The notes under the pieces were generated by a model. The model did no database searches. It was not told the origin of the DNA and was given only the letters and a program-made list of their open reading frames with translations. Position numbers and translations under genes: made by a program. From positions 1-43,243 of the forward strand of contig JANSXF010000035.1 in assembly GCA_024743095.1 (NCBI GenBank): 43,243 nt of DNA, read 5' to 3'. This DNA comes from Flavobacteriaceae bacterium (lineage in GTDB: Bacteria > Bacteroidota > Bacteroidia > Flavobacteriales > Flavobacteriaceae). Shown piece by piece: positions 19,265 through 27,209 of the stretch (position 1 is the first letter of the stretch; each line of letters begins with the position of its first letter).

Positions 19265-21419
19265 TTTTTTGATCTACCTCCTTTATGGTTAAATTATTAT
19301 ACTCCATAATATAACATGCCCTATTAAAATATCCGGAGGTCCAATCGTTCAGGTAATCAAAACCATTACCTGAATATTCCGTAAGGCCTATATATTTTGA
19401 GGTTTCAAAGAGATTCTTCTTATAGGCAAGCTTTAGAAGAACATCCATTGTTACATCAAACCCCCTGACGGCATATCTATCGGGCAAAAGACCATCATAT
19501 TTTTTGGTGTATGCCCTTACGAAAGTATCATTGCCGGTTTCCTTATAAAAGGAAGGGTAGGTAAACCTAAGATTGGACAAATGTGCTTTTGATACCGCAT
19601 CGTCCTCGAACGCCCCATTATAACTGGTAGTGAACATTCGCACTTTGATCTGCCTTCCATTTTCGGTTTCTGCAATTCGGGTATTAGCGGAGTTCAAGAT
19701 GGAAGTGACGCTGGCCACCATATTGGGCTGGTCGGTTTCCAAGAAAACCCAGTTTTCCTTTTCGTTGGAAAGTTGGATAAGGAAGCGGTCCAAATGCAGT
19801 GATTTATTGTCTATGACCTTGGCTATCTGTGCCGCGGGAAACTTGCTCAAAATGGAGTCGTGTGCTACTTGATGGGTAGAATCGGCAATGATGATCACGT
19901 TCTCGTTCTTATGGATTTTTTCCATGTAAGACAGTAACTTTTCTCGGAGCACGGCATCTCTTGGCACTGAAAAGAACACATTGCCATGGCTCAATTTACT
20001 GTCCGATGAAATTGGGGCGATCACCGGGATTTTCTTTGCGGCCGCCTGCACGGCCACTTCGTCCAAGGGCCCCACGGCCAACGGCCCTATAATGGCATCC
20101 ACACCATTTAGGTTTTCCCTGAAAAGAATTTCCTTTACCTTGGCCTGGTCCAATTGGGTATCGTAGGTTTTCACATCCACGGAAACCCCCAATTTTTTAA
20201 TGGAATCCAAAGCCACCATGGCCCCGGTATAAAATCCAAGGCTCAGGGCCAGGTCCCTACGGTTTTTGATGAGTTCCTCAGCTTTTTCGGTATCGGCCAC
20301 ATTAACCTTGTCCAACCTAAAGGGAAGCATAAAGACCAACTTGGGCCTATTCTCCACATTGATGCTGTCCACCAAATTGATCTTATCCAGAACCAGGGCA
20401 TTTTTCACCTCGAGTTCTTCAGCTTTTTCTTTTGGCAGTTTTAGTACCATTCCCGCCTTCAACCCATTTTCGAGTGCCGGGTTCAATCGGAAGAGTTCGT
20501 CCCGTGCAATCTTAAGGTTTTGTGTGATCCTAAAAATATTTTGTTTGGGCTTTACTTCGTAAAAAATAAAGTTCTCCGTATTAACCTCTCCCTCGGTATC
20601 CCTTTTTTTGGGAAGTCTTACCACCATACCTTCTTTTAGACCGCCCTGTTTCATGATCTCTGGGTTGAGCCTGACTATGGAGTCCGTTGGAATGCCGTAT
20701 TCCCTTCCCAGACTGTATAGCGTCATTTTAGGGGGTACTGTGTAGGAAGTGAACAGTTCGGTCTTTTGTTCCTTCAAACTGTCGCCTTTGGGCCTTGGCA
20801 ATTTCAATTCTTGCCCAGCTGCCAAATAATTGGTGCTCTTGTCCAGTTCAGGGTTCAGTACCAAAAGACTGTCCACGCTTATACCGTATTTATGCGCAAC
20901 GCTCCAGCGTGTTTCTTTGGGTTGTACGGTATAGGTCTCAAAATCCAATTCCTTTTCCTCATCGGGGTCAACTTCAGGGAAAACTGGAATCTGAAGAATC
21001 ATTTTACGATCAAGGGTCTCCGAATACAGCTTGGTATTGTACCTTTTTAATTGATCCTGGGTAATATGGTATTTTTTAGTGATACCGAATATGGTTTCCT
21101 TTCGCTTGACCCTGTGCCTTATAAAACGAATTGGTTTTACCTCTTCCTCCTGCTCTTCCGCTTTGTTCTCGGTTTTGTTTTCGACAGGTTTGCCGTTCAA
21201 AGGAATTATAAGGATGGTGTTTTCCTTGACATCGGAAGCACTTTTAATTTCCTTATTGGCCTGTAATATGCTGTAGGGCGTAACCCTATATTTTTGGGAA
21301 ATGCTCTTAAGTGTTTCCCCTTCCTTTACAGCATGCGTTGCATAGTTTTGTGCAGAAACCGGTGCCAAGGCCAAGAAAAAGGCCATGGTAAAAACCAGTT
21401 GTAAAATATATTTTTTCAT
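19242..21419 (-). CDS. Five-LysM protein with periplasmic ligand-binding domain
   Basis: 725 residues from ATG at 21419, chosen because it overlaps the guaA stop as ATGA; an ATG two codons earlier is possible. A signal peptide ends VSAQ (about residue 24). Five LysM-like repeats follow at about 27-74, 100-146, 162-208, 225-270 and 285-329, each with a start such as [18 protein letters not shown] or TVPPKMTLY, a middle asparagine in N.E/NP, and an end such as ELKLP. From about 360 to the end lies a type I periplasmic-binding-protein fold ([12 protein letters not shown], then [17 protein letters not shown] and [11 protein letters not shown]), the fold of ABC transporter and LppC-type proteins. 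LysM binds glycan strands, so this protein is probably periplasmic, bound to peptidoglycan. The ligand is unknown. Confidence 0.9.
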   Translation of the reverse strand: MKKYILQLVFTMAFFLALAPVSAQNYATHAVKEGETLKSISQKYRVTPYSILQANKEIKSASDVKENTILIIPLNGKPVENKTENKAEEQEEEVKPIRFIRHRVKRKETIFGITKKYHITQDQLKRYNTKLYSETLDRKMILQIPVFPEVDPDEEKELDFETYTVQPKETRWSVAHKYGISVDSLLVLNPELDKSTNYLAAGQELKLPRPKGDSLKEQKTELFTSYTVPPKMTLYSLGREYGIPTDSIVRLNPEIMKQGGLKEGMVVRLPKKRDTEGEVNTENFIFYEVKPKQNIFRITQNLKIARDELFRLNPALENGLKAGMVLKLPKEKAEELEVKNALVLDKINLVDSINVENRPKLVFMLPFRLDKVNVADTEKAEELIKNRRDLALSLGFYTGAMVALDSIKKLGVSVDVKTYDTQLDQAKVKEILFRENLNGVDAIIGPLAVGPLDEVAVQAAAKKIPVIAPISSDSKLSHGNVFFSVPRDAVLREKLLSYMEKIHKNENVIIIADSTHQVAHDSILSKFPAAQIAKVIDNKSLHLDRFLIQLSNEKENWVFLETDQPNMVASVTSILNSANTRIAETENGRQIKVRMFTTSYNGAFEDDAVSKAHLSNLRFTYPSFYKETGNDTFVRAYTKKYDGLLPDRYAVRGFDVTMDVLLKLAYKKNLFETSKYIGLTEYSGNGFDYLNDWTSGYFNRACYIMEYNNLTIKEVDQKNDVKSNL

Positions 21420-22948
21420 TCCCATTCTATAGTTGCCGGTGGTTTTGAACTAATGTCATACACCACTCTATTAACGCCTTTAACCTTGTTTATTATATCG
21501 TTCGAGGTTTTTTGTAGGAATTCGTAGGGCAAATTCACCCAATCGGCGGTCATACCATCCGTACTTTCCACTGCCCGGAGCGCCACACACTTTTCATAAG
21601 TACGTTCATCCCCCATAACTCCCACACTATCTACGGGCAAAAGCATGGCTCCGGCCTGCCAAACCTTGTCATAAAGCCCCCATTTTTTCAATCCTTCGAT
21701 AAAAATGGCGTCCACTTCCTGTAAAATGGCCACTTTTTCCGCGGTAATGTCCCCTAAGATACGGATTCCCAGACCAGGGCCGGGGAACGGATGTCTTCCC
21801 AAAATTTCCGGGGGCATGTCCATGCTTGCCCCAACTCGCCTTACTTCATCCTTGAACAACATTTTCAAGGGCTCCACTATTTTTAACTTCATGTAATCGG
21901 GCAAGCCTCCAACGTTATGGTGGCTTTTAATTACTGCTGATGGCCCTCCGCTGGCCGAAACGGATTCGATCCTATCCGGATAAATGGTGCCTTGGGCCAA
22001 CCACTTTGCGTTTTCCACTTTGTGGGACTCATCATCGAAAACCTCGATAAAGACCCTTCCTATGATCTTTCTTTTTCCTTCCGGGTCGGATTCTCCTTTC
22101 AAGGCATCCAAAAAGCGTGCCGAAGCATCCACTCCCTTTACATTGAGCCCCATGTGTTTGTATTGATCCAAAACACTTTCGAACTCATTTTTGCGCAAAA
22201 GCCCGTTATTGACAAAAATACAGTACAGGTGGTCACCTATGGCTTTGTGCAACAACATGGCCGCAACACTGGAATCCACCCCACCAGAAAGTCCTAAAAT
22301 CACTTTTTCATCACCGATCTCTTCCCTTAATTCCTCAACAGTGGTTTCCACAAAGGCGTCAGGAGTCCAATCCTGCTCCAAACCGGCAATGTTCACCAAA
22401 AAGTTTTTCAACAGTTGTTTTCCCTCCGTGGTATGGTATACTTCCGGATGGAACTGGATCCCATAGGTAATCTCACCATCGATCCTGTACGCTGCGTTTT
22501 CAACATCGTGGGTACTTGCCAAGCGGACAGCTCCTCCGGGAAGTTCCTTAATGGTATCGCTATGGCTCATCCACACTTGGCTTCCCTCGCCTATACCTTG
22601 CAAGAAATCCTCTCCCTCCTTTACAAAAGAGAGGTTGGCCCGTCCATATTCCCGGGTTGCCGAAGGCGCTACATTACCTCCATGGAAATGGGACAGATAT
22701 TGCGCGCCGTAGCATATGCCCAACAAAGGTTTTTTTCCCTTTATTTCCGAAAGATCGGGATGGGGTGCCACTTCGGAACGCACCGATGATGGCGACCCCG
22801 ATAGGATAACGGCCTTATACCCCGATAGATCCTCGGGCAATTTGTTGTACGGCTTAATTTCTGAATAAATGTTGAGTTCCCTAACGCGCCTTGCGATCAA
22901 TTGTGTATACTGGGAACCAAAGTCTAGGATGAGTACGTTGTTATGCAT
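21416..22948 (-). CDS. guaA: GMP synthase (glutamine-hydrolysing) GuaA
   Basis: 510 residues from ATG at 22948; a TTG five codons earlier is rejected. The glutaminase domain has the nucleophile C79 in LLGICYGAQ and the pair H167/E169 in FHPEVYH. The ATP pyrophosphatase PP-loop SGGVDSS is at about 221-227. The C-terminal dimerisation domain ends with [17 protein letters not shown], the diagnostic last segment of GuaA. The enzyme converts XMP to GMP with glutamine and ATP in the cytoplasm. It is the first gene of a four-gene operon with overlapping junctions (LysM protein, OsmC, DUF922). A promoter with both -33 and -7 boxes lies upstream. Confidence 0.98.
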   Translation of the reverse strand: MHNNVLILDFGSQYTQLIARRVRELNIYSEIKPYNKLPEDLSGYKAVILSGSPSSVRSEVAPHPDLSEIKGKKPLLGICYGAQYLSHFHGGNVAPSATREYGRANLSFVKEGEDFLQGIGEGSQVWMSHSDTIKELPGGAVRLASTHDVENAAYRIDGEITYGIQFHPEVYHTTEGKQLLKNFLVNIAGLEQDWTPDAFVETTVEELREEIGDEKVILGLSGGVDSSVAAMLLHKAIGDHLYCIFVNNGLLRKNEFESVLDQYKHMGLNVKGVDASARFLDALKGESDPEGKRKIIGRVFIEVFDDESHKVENAKWLAQGTIYPDRIESVSASGGPSAVIKSHHNVGGLPDYMKLKIVEPLKMLFKDEVRRVGASMDMPPEILGRHPFPGPGLGIRILGDITAEKVAILQEVDAIFIEGLKKWGLYDKVWQAGAMLLPVDSVGVMGDERTYEKCVALRAVESTDGMTADWVNLPYEFLQKTSNDIINKVKGVNRVVYDISSKPPATIEWE

Positions 22949-22976
22949 GGGCAAAAATAGCAATTTGCTTTAGTTG

Positions 22977-23008
22977 CAAAAGTATCTTTTAAAGGATATT
23001 TATGACAA
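22977..23008 (-). promoter_or_regulatory. Putative guaA promoter (TTG-N21-TACTTTTG)
   Basis: On the minus strand TTG (23008-23006) is followed 21 bases later by TACTTTTG (22984-22977), an exact match to the Bacteroidota -7 consensus. The guaA ATG is 28 bases downstream. A second TATTTTTG lies at 22959-22952 only three bases before the ATG; it is less likely to be the main site. Confidence 0.55.
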
Positions 23009-23048
23009 GTTTTTACACGAAGTAATTCCAACGGGTTATCAACAATCA

Positions 23049-23107
23049 GTTCTTTTGGGCCCATCCCTCACTTTCTTTTGAAAAGAACCCGCTCTTATAT
23101 AGTTTTT
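23049..23107 (+). promoter_or_regulatory. Putative pgmB promoter overlapped by a palindromic operator
   Basis: The perfect palindrome TTCTTTTGAAAAGAA (23073-23087) contains the TTG (23078-23080) of a promoter whose -7 box TAGTTTTT (23100-23107, 7 of 8) follows after 19 bases. A third half-site GTTCTTTTG lies upstream at 23049-23057. A dimeric regulator binding here would cover the -33 element and could repress pgmB, plausibly according to sugar. The regulator is not in the window. The geometry is seen in the sequence; the function is inference. Confidence 0.5.
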
Positions 23108-23153
23108 TTCTTAACTGTTTTCATCATTTCTTTGCTCTTTAAATTAACCGACC

Positions 23154-23813
23154 ATGATTAAGGGATTTATTTTTGATTTGGATGGTGTGATAACGGACAC
23201 CGCCGAACTACACTTTGATGCTTGGAAAAAGTTATCCGATGAAATGGACTGGGAATTTGACCGTGAACTCAACGAAAGATTGAGGGGCATTTCCAGAATG
23301 GATTCCATACATGTGATCATGGACCACAATGGCGTTTCCTTGGATGAACCTACCGTGGTTGAACTGGCCACAAAAAAAAACGACATCTACGTTGAGAGCT
23401 TGGACAAGATGACACCGGATGATTATCTGCCAGGTGCCAGGGAGCTTCTAACGCACTTAAGGTCGGAAGGTTTTAGTGTGGCCCTGGGCAGTGCGAGCAA
23501 AAATGCCCATAAGGTCCTCAAGCAGCTCAATGCCGTTCATTTTTTTGATGTGATCGGCGATGGGAACAGTGTTTCCAAAAGCAAGCCTGCACCGGATATT
23601 TTCCTGTACGCTTCAAAAAAATTAGGGTTGCGGCCCGAAAACTGTATCGTTTTTGAAGATGCCGAAAAAGGAATCGATGCGGCAAAGGCAGGAAAATTCC
23701 ATAGCGTAGGTATTGGCCCCGAACAACGCGTAGGGCATGCGGATATACGATTTGAAACCATGAAAGAGGCAACACTCTTCGAAGTAAAATCACATTTCAA
23801 GGATTTGTTTTAA
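23154..23813 (+). CDS. pgmB: Beta-phosphoglucomutase PgmB (HAD superfamily)
   Basis: 219 residues. HAD motif I is FIFDLDGVITDTAELHF (nucleophile D9, acid/base D11), followed by the alpha-helical cap with WEFDRELNERLRGISRMDSI, typical of PgmB. Motif II is ALGSASKN, motif III the Lys in SKSKPAPDIFL, and motif IV FEDAEKGIDAAKAG. The enzyme interconverts beta-glucose 1-phosphate and glucose 6-phosphate via a phospho-aspartate, downstream of maltose- or kojibiose-type phosphorylases. In many flavobacteria pgmB sits with maltose genes; here it stands alone, divergent from guaA, and is followed by a terminator. Subfamily is by motif; substrate specificity is inferred. Confidence 0.92.
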   Translation: MIKGFIFDLDGVITDTAELHFDAWKKLSDEMDWEFDRELNERLRGISRMDSIHVIMDHNGVSLDEPTVVELATKKNDIYVESLDKMTPDDYLPGARELLTHLRSEGFSVALGSASKNAHKVLKQLNAVHFFDVIGDGNSVSKSKPAPDIFLYASKKLGLRPENCIVFEDAEKGIDAAKAGKFHSVGIGPEQRVGHADIRFETMKEATLFEVKSHFKDLF

Positions 23814-23833
23814 ATCCATTTACCCATAAAAGC

Positions 23834-23864
23834 AAAAAGCCCCGGGAACCACTCCGGAGCTTTT
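23834..23864 (+). terminator. Bidirectional terminator after pgmB
   Basis: AAAAGC and CCGG pair with CCGG and GCTTTT around a short loop with one C/A mismatch. It lies 20 bases after the pgmB stop. The A-run on the left gives a T-run in the opposite direction, so it may also stop leftward reading from the GT39 gene. Confidence 0.7.
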
Positions 23865-24032
23865 CAATAAAATCAAAACCAACCTAAACATATGAGTTAA
23901 CCAACTCAAAATTTAAATTTTCATAGCTATTTACACCTATGGAACAATCCAAAAAGTAAATACCCTACCTAGGTTTAAGGTTTTTTGAAAAAGTTTTTTT
24001 TAGCCCTATGTGGAAGGGGAATTTTTATTGTT

Positions 24033-25442
24033 TTAAAATAAATGGGGCCAACAGCTCATTTGGGCCACATCATCCACCTCAAATAAGAAAACATCATCCT
24101 TCTCAGGACCATATTGCATTAGACTGTCAATTGGCCGTATTGTATCACAACAGTCCTTTGTCTTAGCCAACACGACGCCCTTTTGGCTACCCTTTACATT
24201 GGCCGCAATGGAAAAATCATCCAAAGTGTAAATGGTCCTTTCCTTATTCAACAATCGTATTTGACCACCATAGGTAACATCGGGAAGCACCCACACTTCT
24301 TCGGGGTATTTTTCCCTCAACATAGTTGACAGGGGTGCGTAATCAAACTGGTTATCCGATTTTATGCCCATCAAAATTTCCGTCGGGGTCCTTATCACTT
24401 GAAAAACAACAAAAAGAACGAATATAAAAACGCCCCACTGTCTTAATCTGCCATTGTCTTCGGACAAACACCCGATCCACAGGATCAAATAAGGCAAGAA
24501 CAAAGGTAGTAACCACCTTGTCTGAACACTGCCAGCATCAACAACTATAAAAAAGACAAGCAAGGTCATTATCTGAACAACAAACAACTTTAAAAACCAT
24601 TTAGCGCCCCCATGGACCTTCCATTTGATTCTTTTTGTCCACCATAGCAGCAAAGTAGCCAAGACCAATAAGGAAGCAGTTTGAACAAATGCCAAAGAAG
24701 TGTTCCATATGGGCCTTAAAATAATCGAACCTGAAGTCTTACCATCCATTTTAGAGCTTACACTTTCCCTTATCCAATGCAAGTAATCGCTCGAAAAAAT
24801 CCAATACAAGTGCGGAAGAAACAATAGAAGTCCAATAATTACGGAAATGAAAATCTTTATGTCCAAAACTATTTCCCTCAGATCCTTGCTGAACCAAACT
24901 GCAATGGACATAGCCGCTACCAATAGCACATAATTGTACTTGGAAAGCATTCCAATGCCCAAGCAAATACCAAGGAAAACATAGTTCCAAATTGATTTCC
25001 TTTCTTTTAAACGAGCCAATGCGAGGCAACTCAGCACCACAGCGAAACAGAGCAGCAAAGTATGTGAGAGTCTTCTCAATGCAAAATCGGCAAAGACCGG
25101 AACAAGCGCTGTTGAAAGAACAACCAACTGGGCCTTACGATCATTATTCAGGATTTTTTTAGCCAAAAAGTACAGTCCCGCCAAAGTCGCTGCATAAAGT
25201 ACCCCCCTGAGAAAGGACAATGAGAACTTGGACAGTCCAAAAATAGTATTGGCCGCTTTTTGTACCCAGGTGTACAAAGGCGGTTGGTCATCATATCCCA
25301 AACGCCAAGATTGGGTGTAGTAGGCTTGCTCTGCATCTTCCAACTCCAGAGAAACCTTGAATCTACTTATGGTTATGATCGCCAAAAAGGATAGCAGCAC
25401 CAGAAAACCAATAAACCGCCGCCCTTTTAGCCCAAAATTCAT
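24033..25442 (-). CDS. Glycosyltransferase family 39-like membrane protein
   Basis: 469 residues with about ten hydrophobic helices. The first periplasmic loop carries LELEDAEQAYYTQSWRLGYDDQPPLYTWVQ, the pattern (acidic pair, then W..GY.DQPPL..W) of the GT39/ArnT-type lipid-linked sugar transferases. Such enzymes move a sugar from a polyprenyl-phosphate donor onto lipid or protein at the outer face of the inner membrane. The C-terminal periplasmic part (DYAPLSTMLREKYPEEVWVLPDVTYGGQIRLL) is typical of the family. It lies 6 bases downstream of bshC and is probably co-transcribed. Donor and acceptor are unknown. Confidence 0.82.
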   Translation of the reverse strand: MNFGLKGRRFIGFLVLLSFLAIITISRFKVSLELEDAEQAYYTQSWRLGYDDQPPLYTWVQKAANTIFGLSKFSLSFLRGVLYAATLAGLYFLAKKILNNDRKAQLVVLSTALVPVFADFALRRLSHTLLLCFAVVLSCLALARLKERKSIWNYVFLGICLGIGMLSKYNYVLLVAAMSIAVWFSKDLREIVLDIKIFISVIIGLLLFLPHLYWIFSSDYLHWIRESVSSKMDGKTSGSIILRPIWNTSLAFVQTASLLVLATLLLWWTKRIKWKVHGGAKWFLKLFVVQIMTLLVFFIVVDAGSVQTRWLLPLFLPYLILWIGCLSEDNGRLRQWGVFIFVLFVVFQVIRTPTEILMGIKSDNQFDYAPLSTMLREKYPEEVWVLPDVTYGGQIRLLNKERTIYTLDDFSIAANVKGSQKGVVLAKTKDCCDTIRPIDSLMQYGPEKDDVFLFEVDDVAQMSCWPHLF

Positions 25443-25448
25443 GGATTG

Positions 25449-27050
25449 TTATGCTTTTAAAATATTGAATTGCGTCTCAAACGGATCCAACGCATCCAGC
25501 AGTAAGGGAATCAGGTCCTCTCCCTTTTCCAGATAGATTTCCGAGAAATTAAGTTGTCTTTCTTGTAGGGACCGGTTGGGAAACAACTCATTTTGAAGGT
25601 CCGTCAGGCGTACCACATGATCTTTCAGCTTGCGTTTCTGCGCCCGAAGCAAACGTTTTTCAAGTGCATCCAACCCTTTTTTCTGTTTTACTTCCTGCGC
25701 TTTCACGGCACCCAAAAAGCTCTTATCGGTTAGCCCGGCCAGTTCGTACAGGTGTAGAAACTGTTCTTCCAACAACTTTTTCTGGGGCGAAAAATCAATA
25801 TCGATATTGGAAATGTCACGTATCTTTTTATTGATGAGCGAATGTTGTTTCATAAACAAGTGGGAAACCTTCAATCCCATCTTTTCCACTTTTTCCGACT
25901 GCTTTTCGGAAATCAGCAAAGCTGAATTACGCAACATCAACATAGGGAATGTGACCCCTACCTCATCAAAATAGGATTTAAGCTCCAACCAGTAGGCCAA
26001 CTCCCCTCCCCCGCCAATGTAGCAAAGATTCGGCAAGATCACTTCTTGGTACAACGGCCGTGCCACCACATTGGGAGAAAAGCGTTCAGGGTAGGCATCA
26101 AGCTCCTGAAGAAGTTCTTCCCTGGAAAATTGGATTTGGGTATTGACGACCTGATATTTTTCCTTTTTCCCGACTATTCTTTCCCGCAAACCGTCCTTGA
26201 GGTAAAAATAATTGATTTCCCTAGGGTTTACCTGTATGTTGTAATCCGCAGATACGTTTGCCAGAGCATCAATGGTTTCCGATATTTTTTCAAATGGGGC
26301 ATGATCAAGAATATCCTTTTTGGCATAGGGCACCAATAATCTTTTCAAATCCTTGTCGTCACCATCGACAATTACCAATCCCTGCTCCCCAAAAAGGGCA
26401 TTCGCAAGATATCTGGTAGCCTCGGTAAGGGTCTCATGCCCTAAATAAGCCTTCTTAAAAAGTTCCTTCAGGTCATCGGTCAACCCTAAATTTCCAAGTT
26501 CCGCTGCAAATATTTTAAAAACGTCCTCCAATCCCTCGGTCGACAATCTTCCTACCGCTCCAGATGCTTTTTTGTTCCAAAGCACCTTTTTTCCATGTAG
26601 ATTGAAATAATTGATCTCATCAAGATCATGGTCCTCGGTGGCCATCCAATATATCGGCACAAAGTGGTTTTTGGGATGCTCCCTGTTCAACTTTTTGGCC
26701 AGGTTGATGGTGGAGACAATTTTGTAAAGAAAATACAATGGCCCGGTAAAGAGATTCAATTGGTGCCCTGTTACCACGGTAAAGGTTCGCTCCTCTGTAA
26801 GGGCATCAATATTATTTTGGGTCGCCTTGGAAGTTGCAATGCTTTTATATTGTCCTTTCAAAGAGCTTACCAAAACAGATCTGTTCGCCTTGGGATAATT
26901 TGATGCCTTTTCTTTGATCTGGCCATCAAAGTTCCCGGGCAGGGGAAACCTATTGTAAAAGGATGACAACTCTTTTTTCTGATCTAAATAGTCACAAATT
27001 AATTGGGAAAAATAACCGGTCTCCTTAAAGGGTATACATTCTACTTCCAT
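25449..27050 (-). CDS. bshC: Bacillithiol biosynthesis cysteine-adding enzyme BshC
   Basis: 533 residues, normal for BshC. Family blocks visible are TVVTGHQLNLFTGPLYFLYKIVSTINLAKKL, the VPIYWMATEDHDLDEINYFNLHGK segment with its HD pair, YIGGGGELAYWLELKSYFDEVGVTFPMLMLRNSALL, and the coiled-coil C-terminus. BshC adds cysteine to glucosaminyl-malate in the last step of bacillithiol synthesis; bacillithiol is a thiol used by Firmicutes and many Bacteroidota in place of glutathione. Partners BshA and BshB are not in the window. A good promoter precedes the gene, and the GT39-like gene follows at 6 bases. Confidence 0.95.
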   Translation of the reverse strand: MEVECIPFKETGYFSQLICDYLDQKKELSSFYNRFPLPGNFDGQIKEKASNYPKANRSVLVSSLKGQYKSIATSKATQNNIDALTEERTFTVVTGHQLNLFTGPLYFLYKIVSTINLAKKLNREHPKNHFVPIYWMATEDHDLDEINYFNLHGKKVLWNKKASGAVGRLSTEGLEDVFKIFAAELGNLGLTDDLKELFKKAYLGHETLTEATRYLANALFGEQGLVIVDGDDKDLKRLLVPYAKKDILDHAPFEKISETIDALANVSADYNIQVNPREINYFYLKDGLRERIVGKKEKYQVVNTQIQFSREELLQELDAYPERFSPNVVARPLYQEVILPNLCYIGGGGELAYWLELKSYFDEVGVTFPMLMLRNSALLISEKQSEKVEKMGLKVSHLFMKQHSLINKKIRDISNIDIDFSPQKKLLEEQFLHLYELAGLTDKSFLGAVKAQEVKQKKGLDALEKRLLRAQKRKLKDHVVRLTDLQNELFPNRSLQERQLNFSEIYLEKGEDLIPLLLDALDPFETQFNILKA

Positions 27051-27070
27051 TAAAACTGTAATGAGGTGTT

Positions 27071-27106
27071 CAAAGATAAATCTCTTCTTTTTTTCTCATC
27101 CCAAAA
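27071..27106 (-). promoter_or_regulatory. Putative bshC promoter
   Basis: On the minus strand a TTG (27104-27102) within TATTTTTG is followed 23 bases later by TATCTTTG (27078-27071), an exact TAnnTTTG match. The bshC ATG is 20 bases downstream. The spacer is at the long end of the allowed range. Confidence 0.45.
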
Positions 27107-27165
27107 ATACGTTAATTGAATTTTATCCCATTAAAGCATGTCCTCTCCAATAAAATTAGGTTTCT

Positions 27166-27205
27166 GGTTCAATTTATTAGTAGATTTGATTGAACCAATT
27201 GAACC
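27166..27205 (+). promoter_or_regulatory. Promoter box flanked by inverted repeats upstream of the M14 peptidase gene
   Basis: GGTTCAAT (27166-27173) is an inverted partner of ATTGAACC at 27189-27196, and ATTGAACC occurs again in tandem at 27198-27205. Between the arms lies TAGATTTG (27181-27188), an exact -7 box, with the likely ATG at 27210. A regulator binding the arms would block the promoter. Regulation is inferred. Confidence 0.45.
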
Positions 27206-27209
27206 AAGC

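Noticed and set aside
23887..23920. GAGTTAACCAACTC and AAAATTTAAATTTT palindromes after the pgmB terminator
   Set aside because: Short and AT-rich; such palindromes occur by chance and no promoter is near them.
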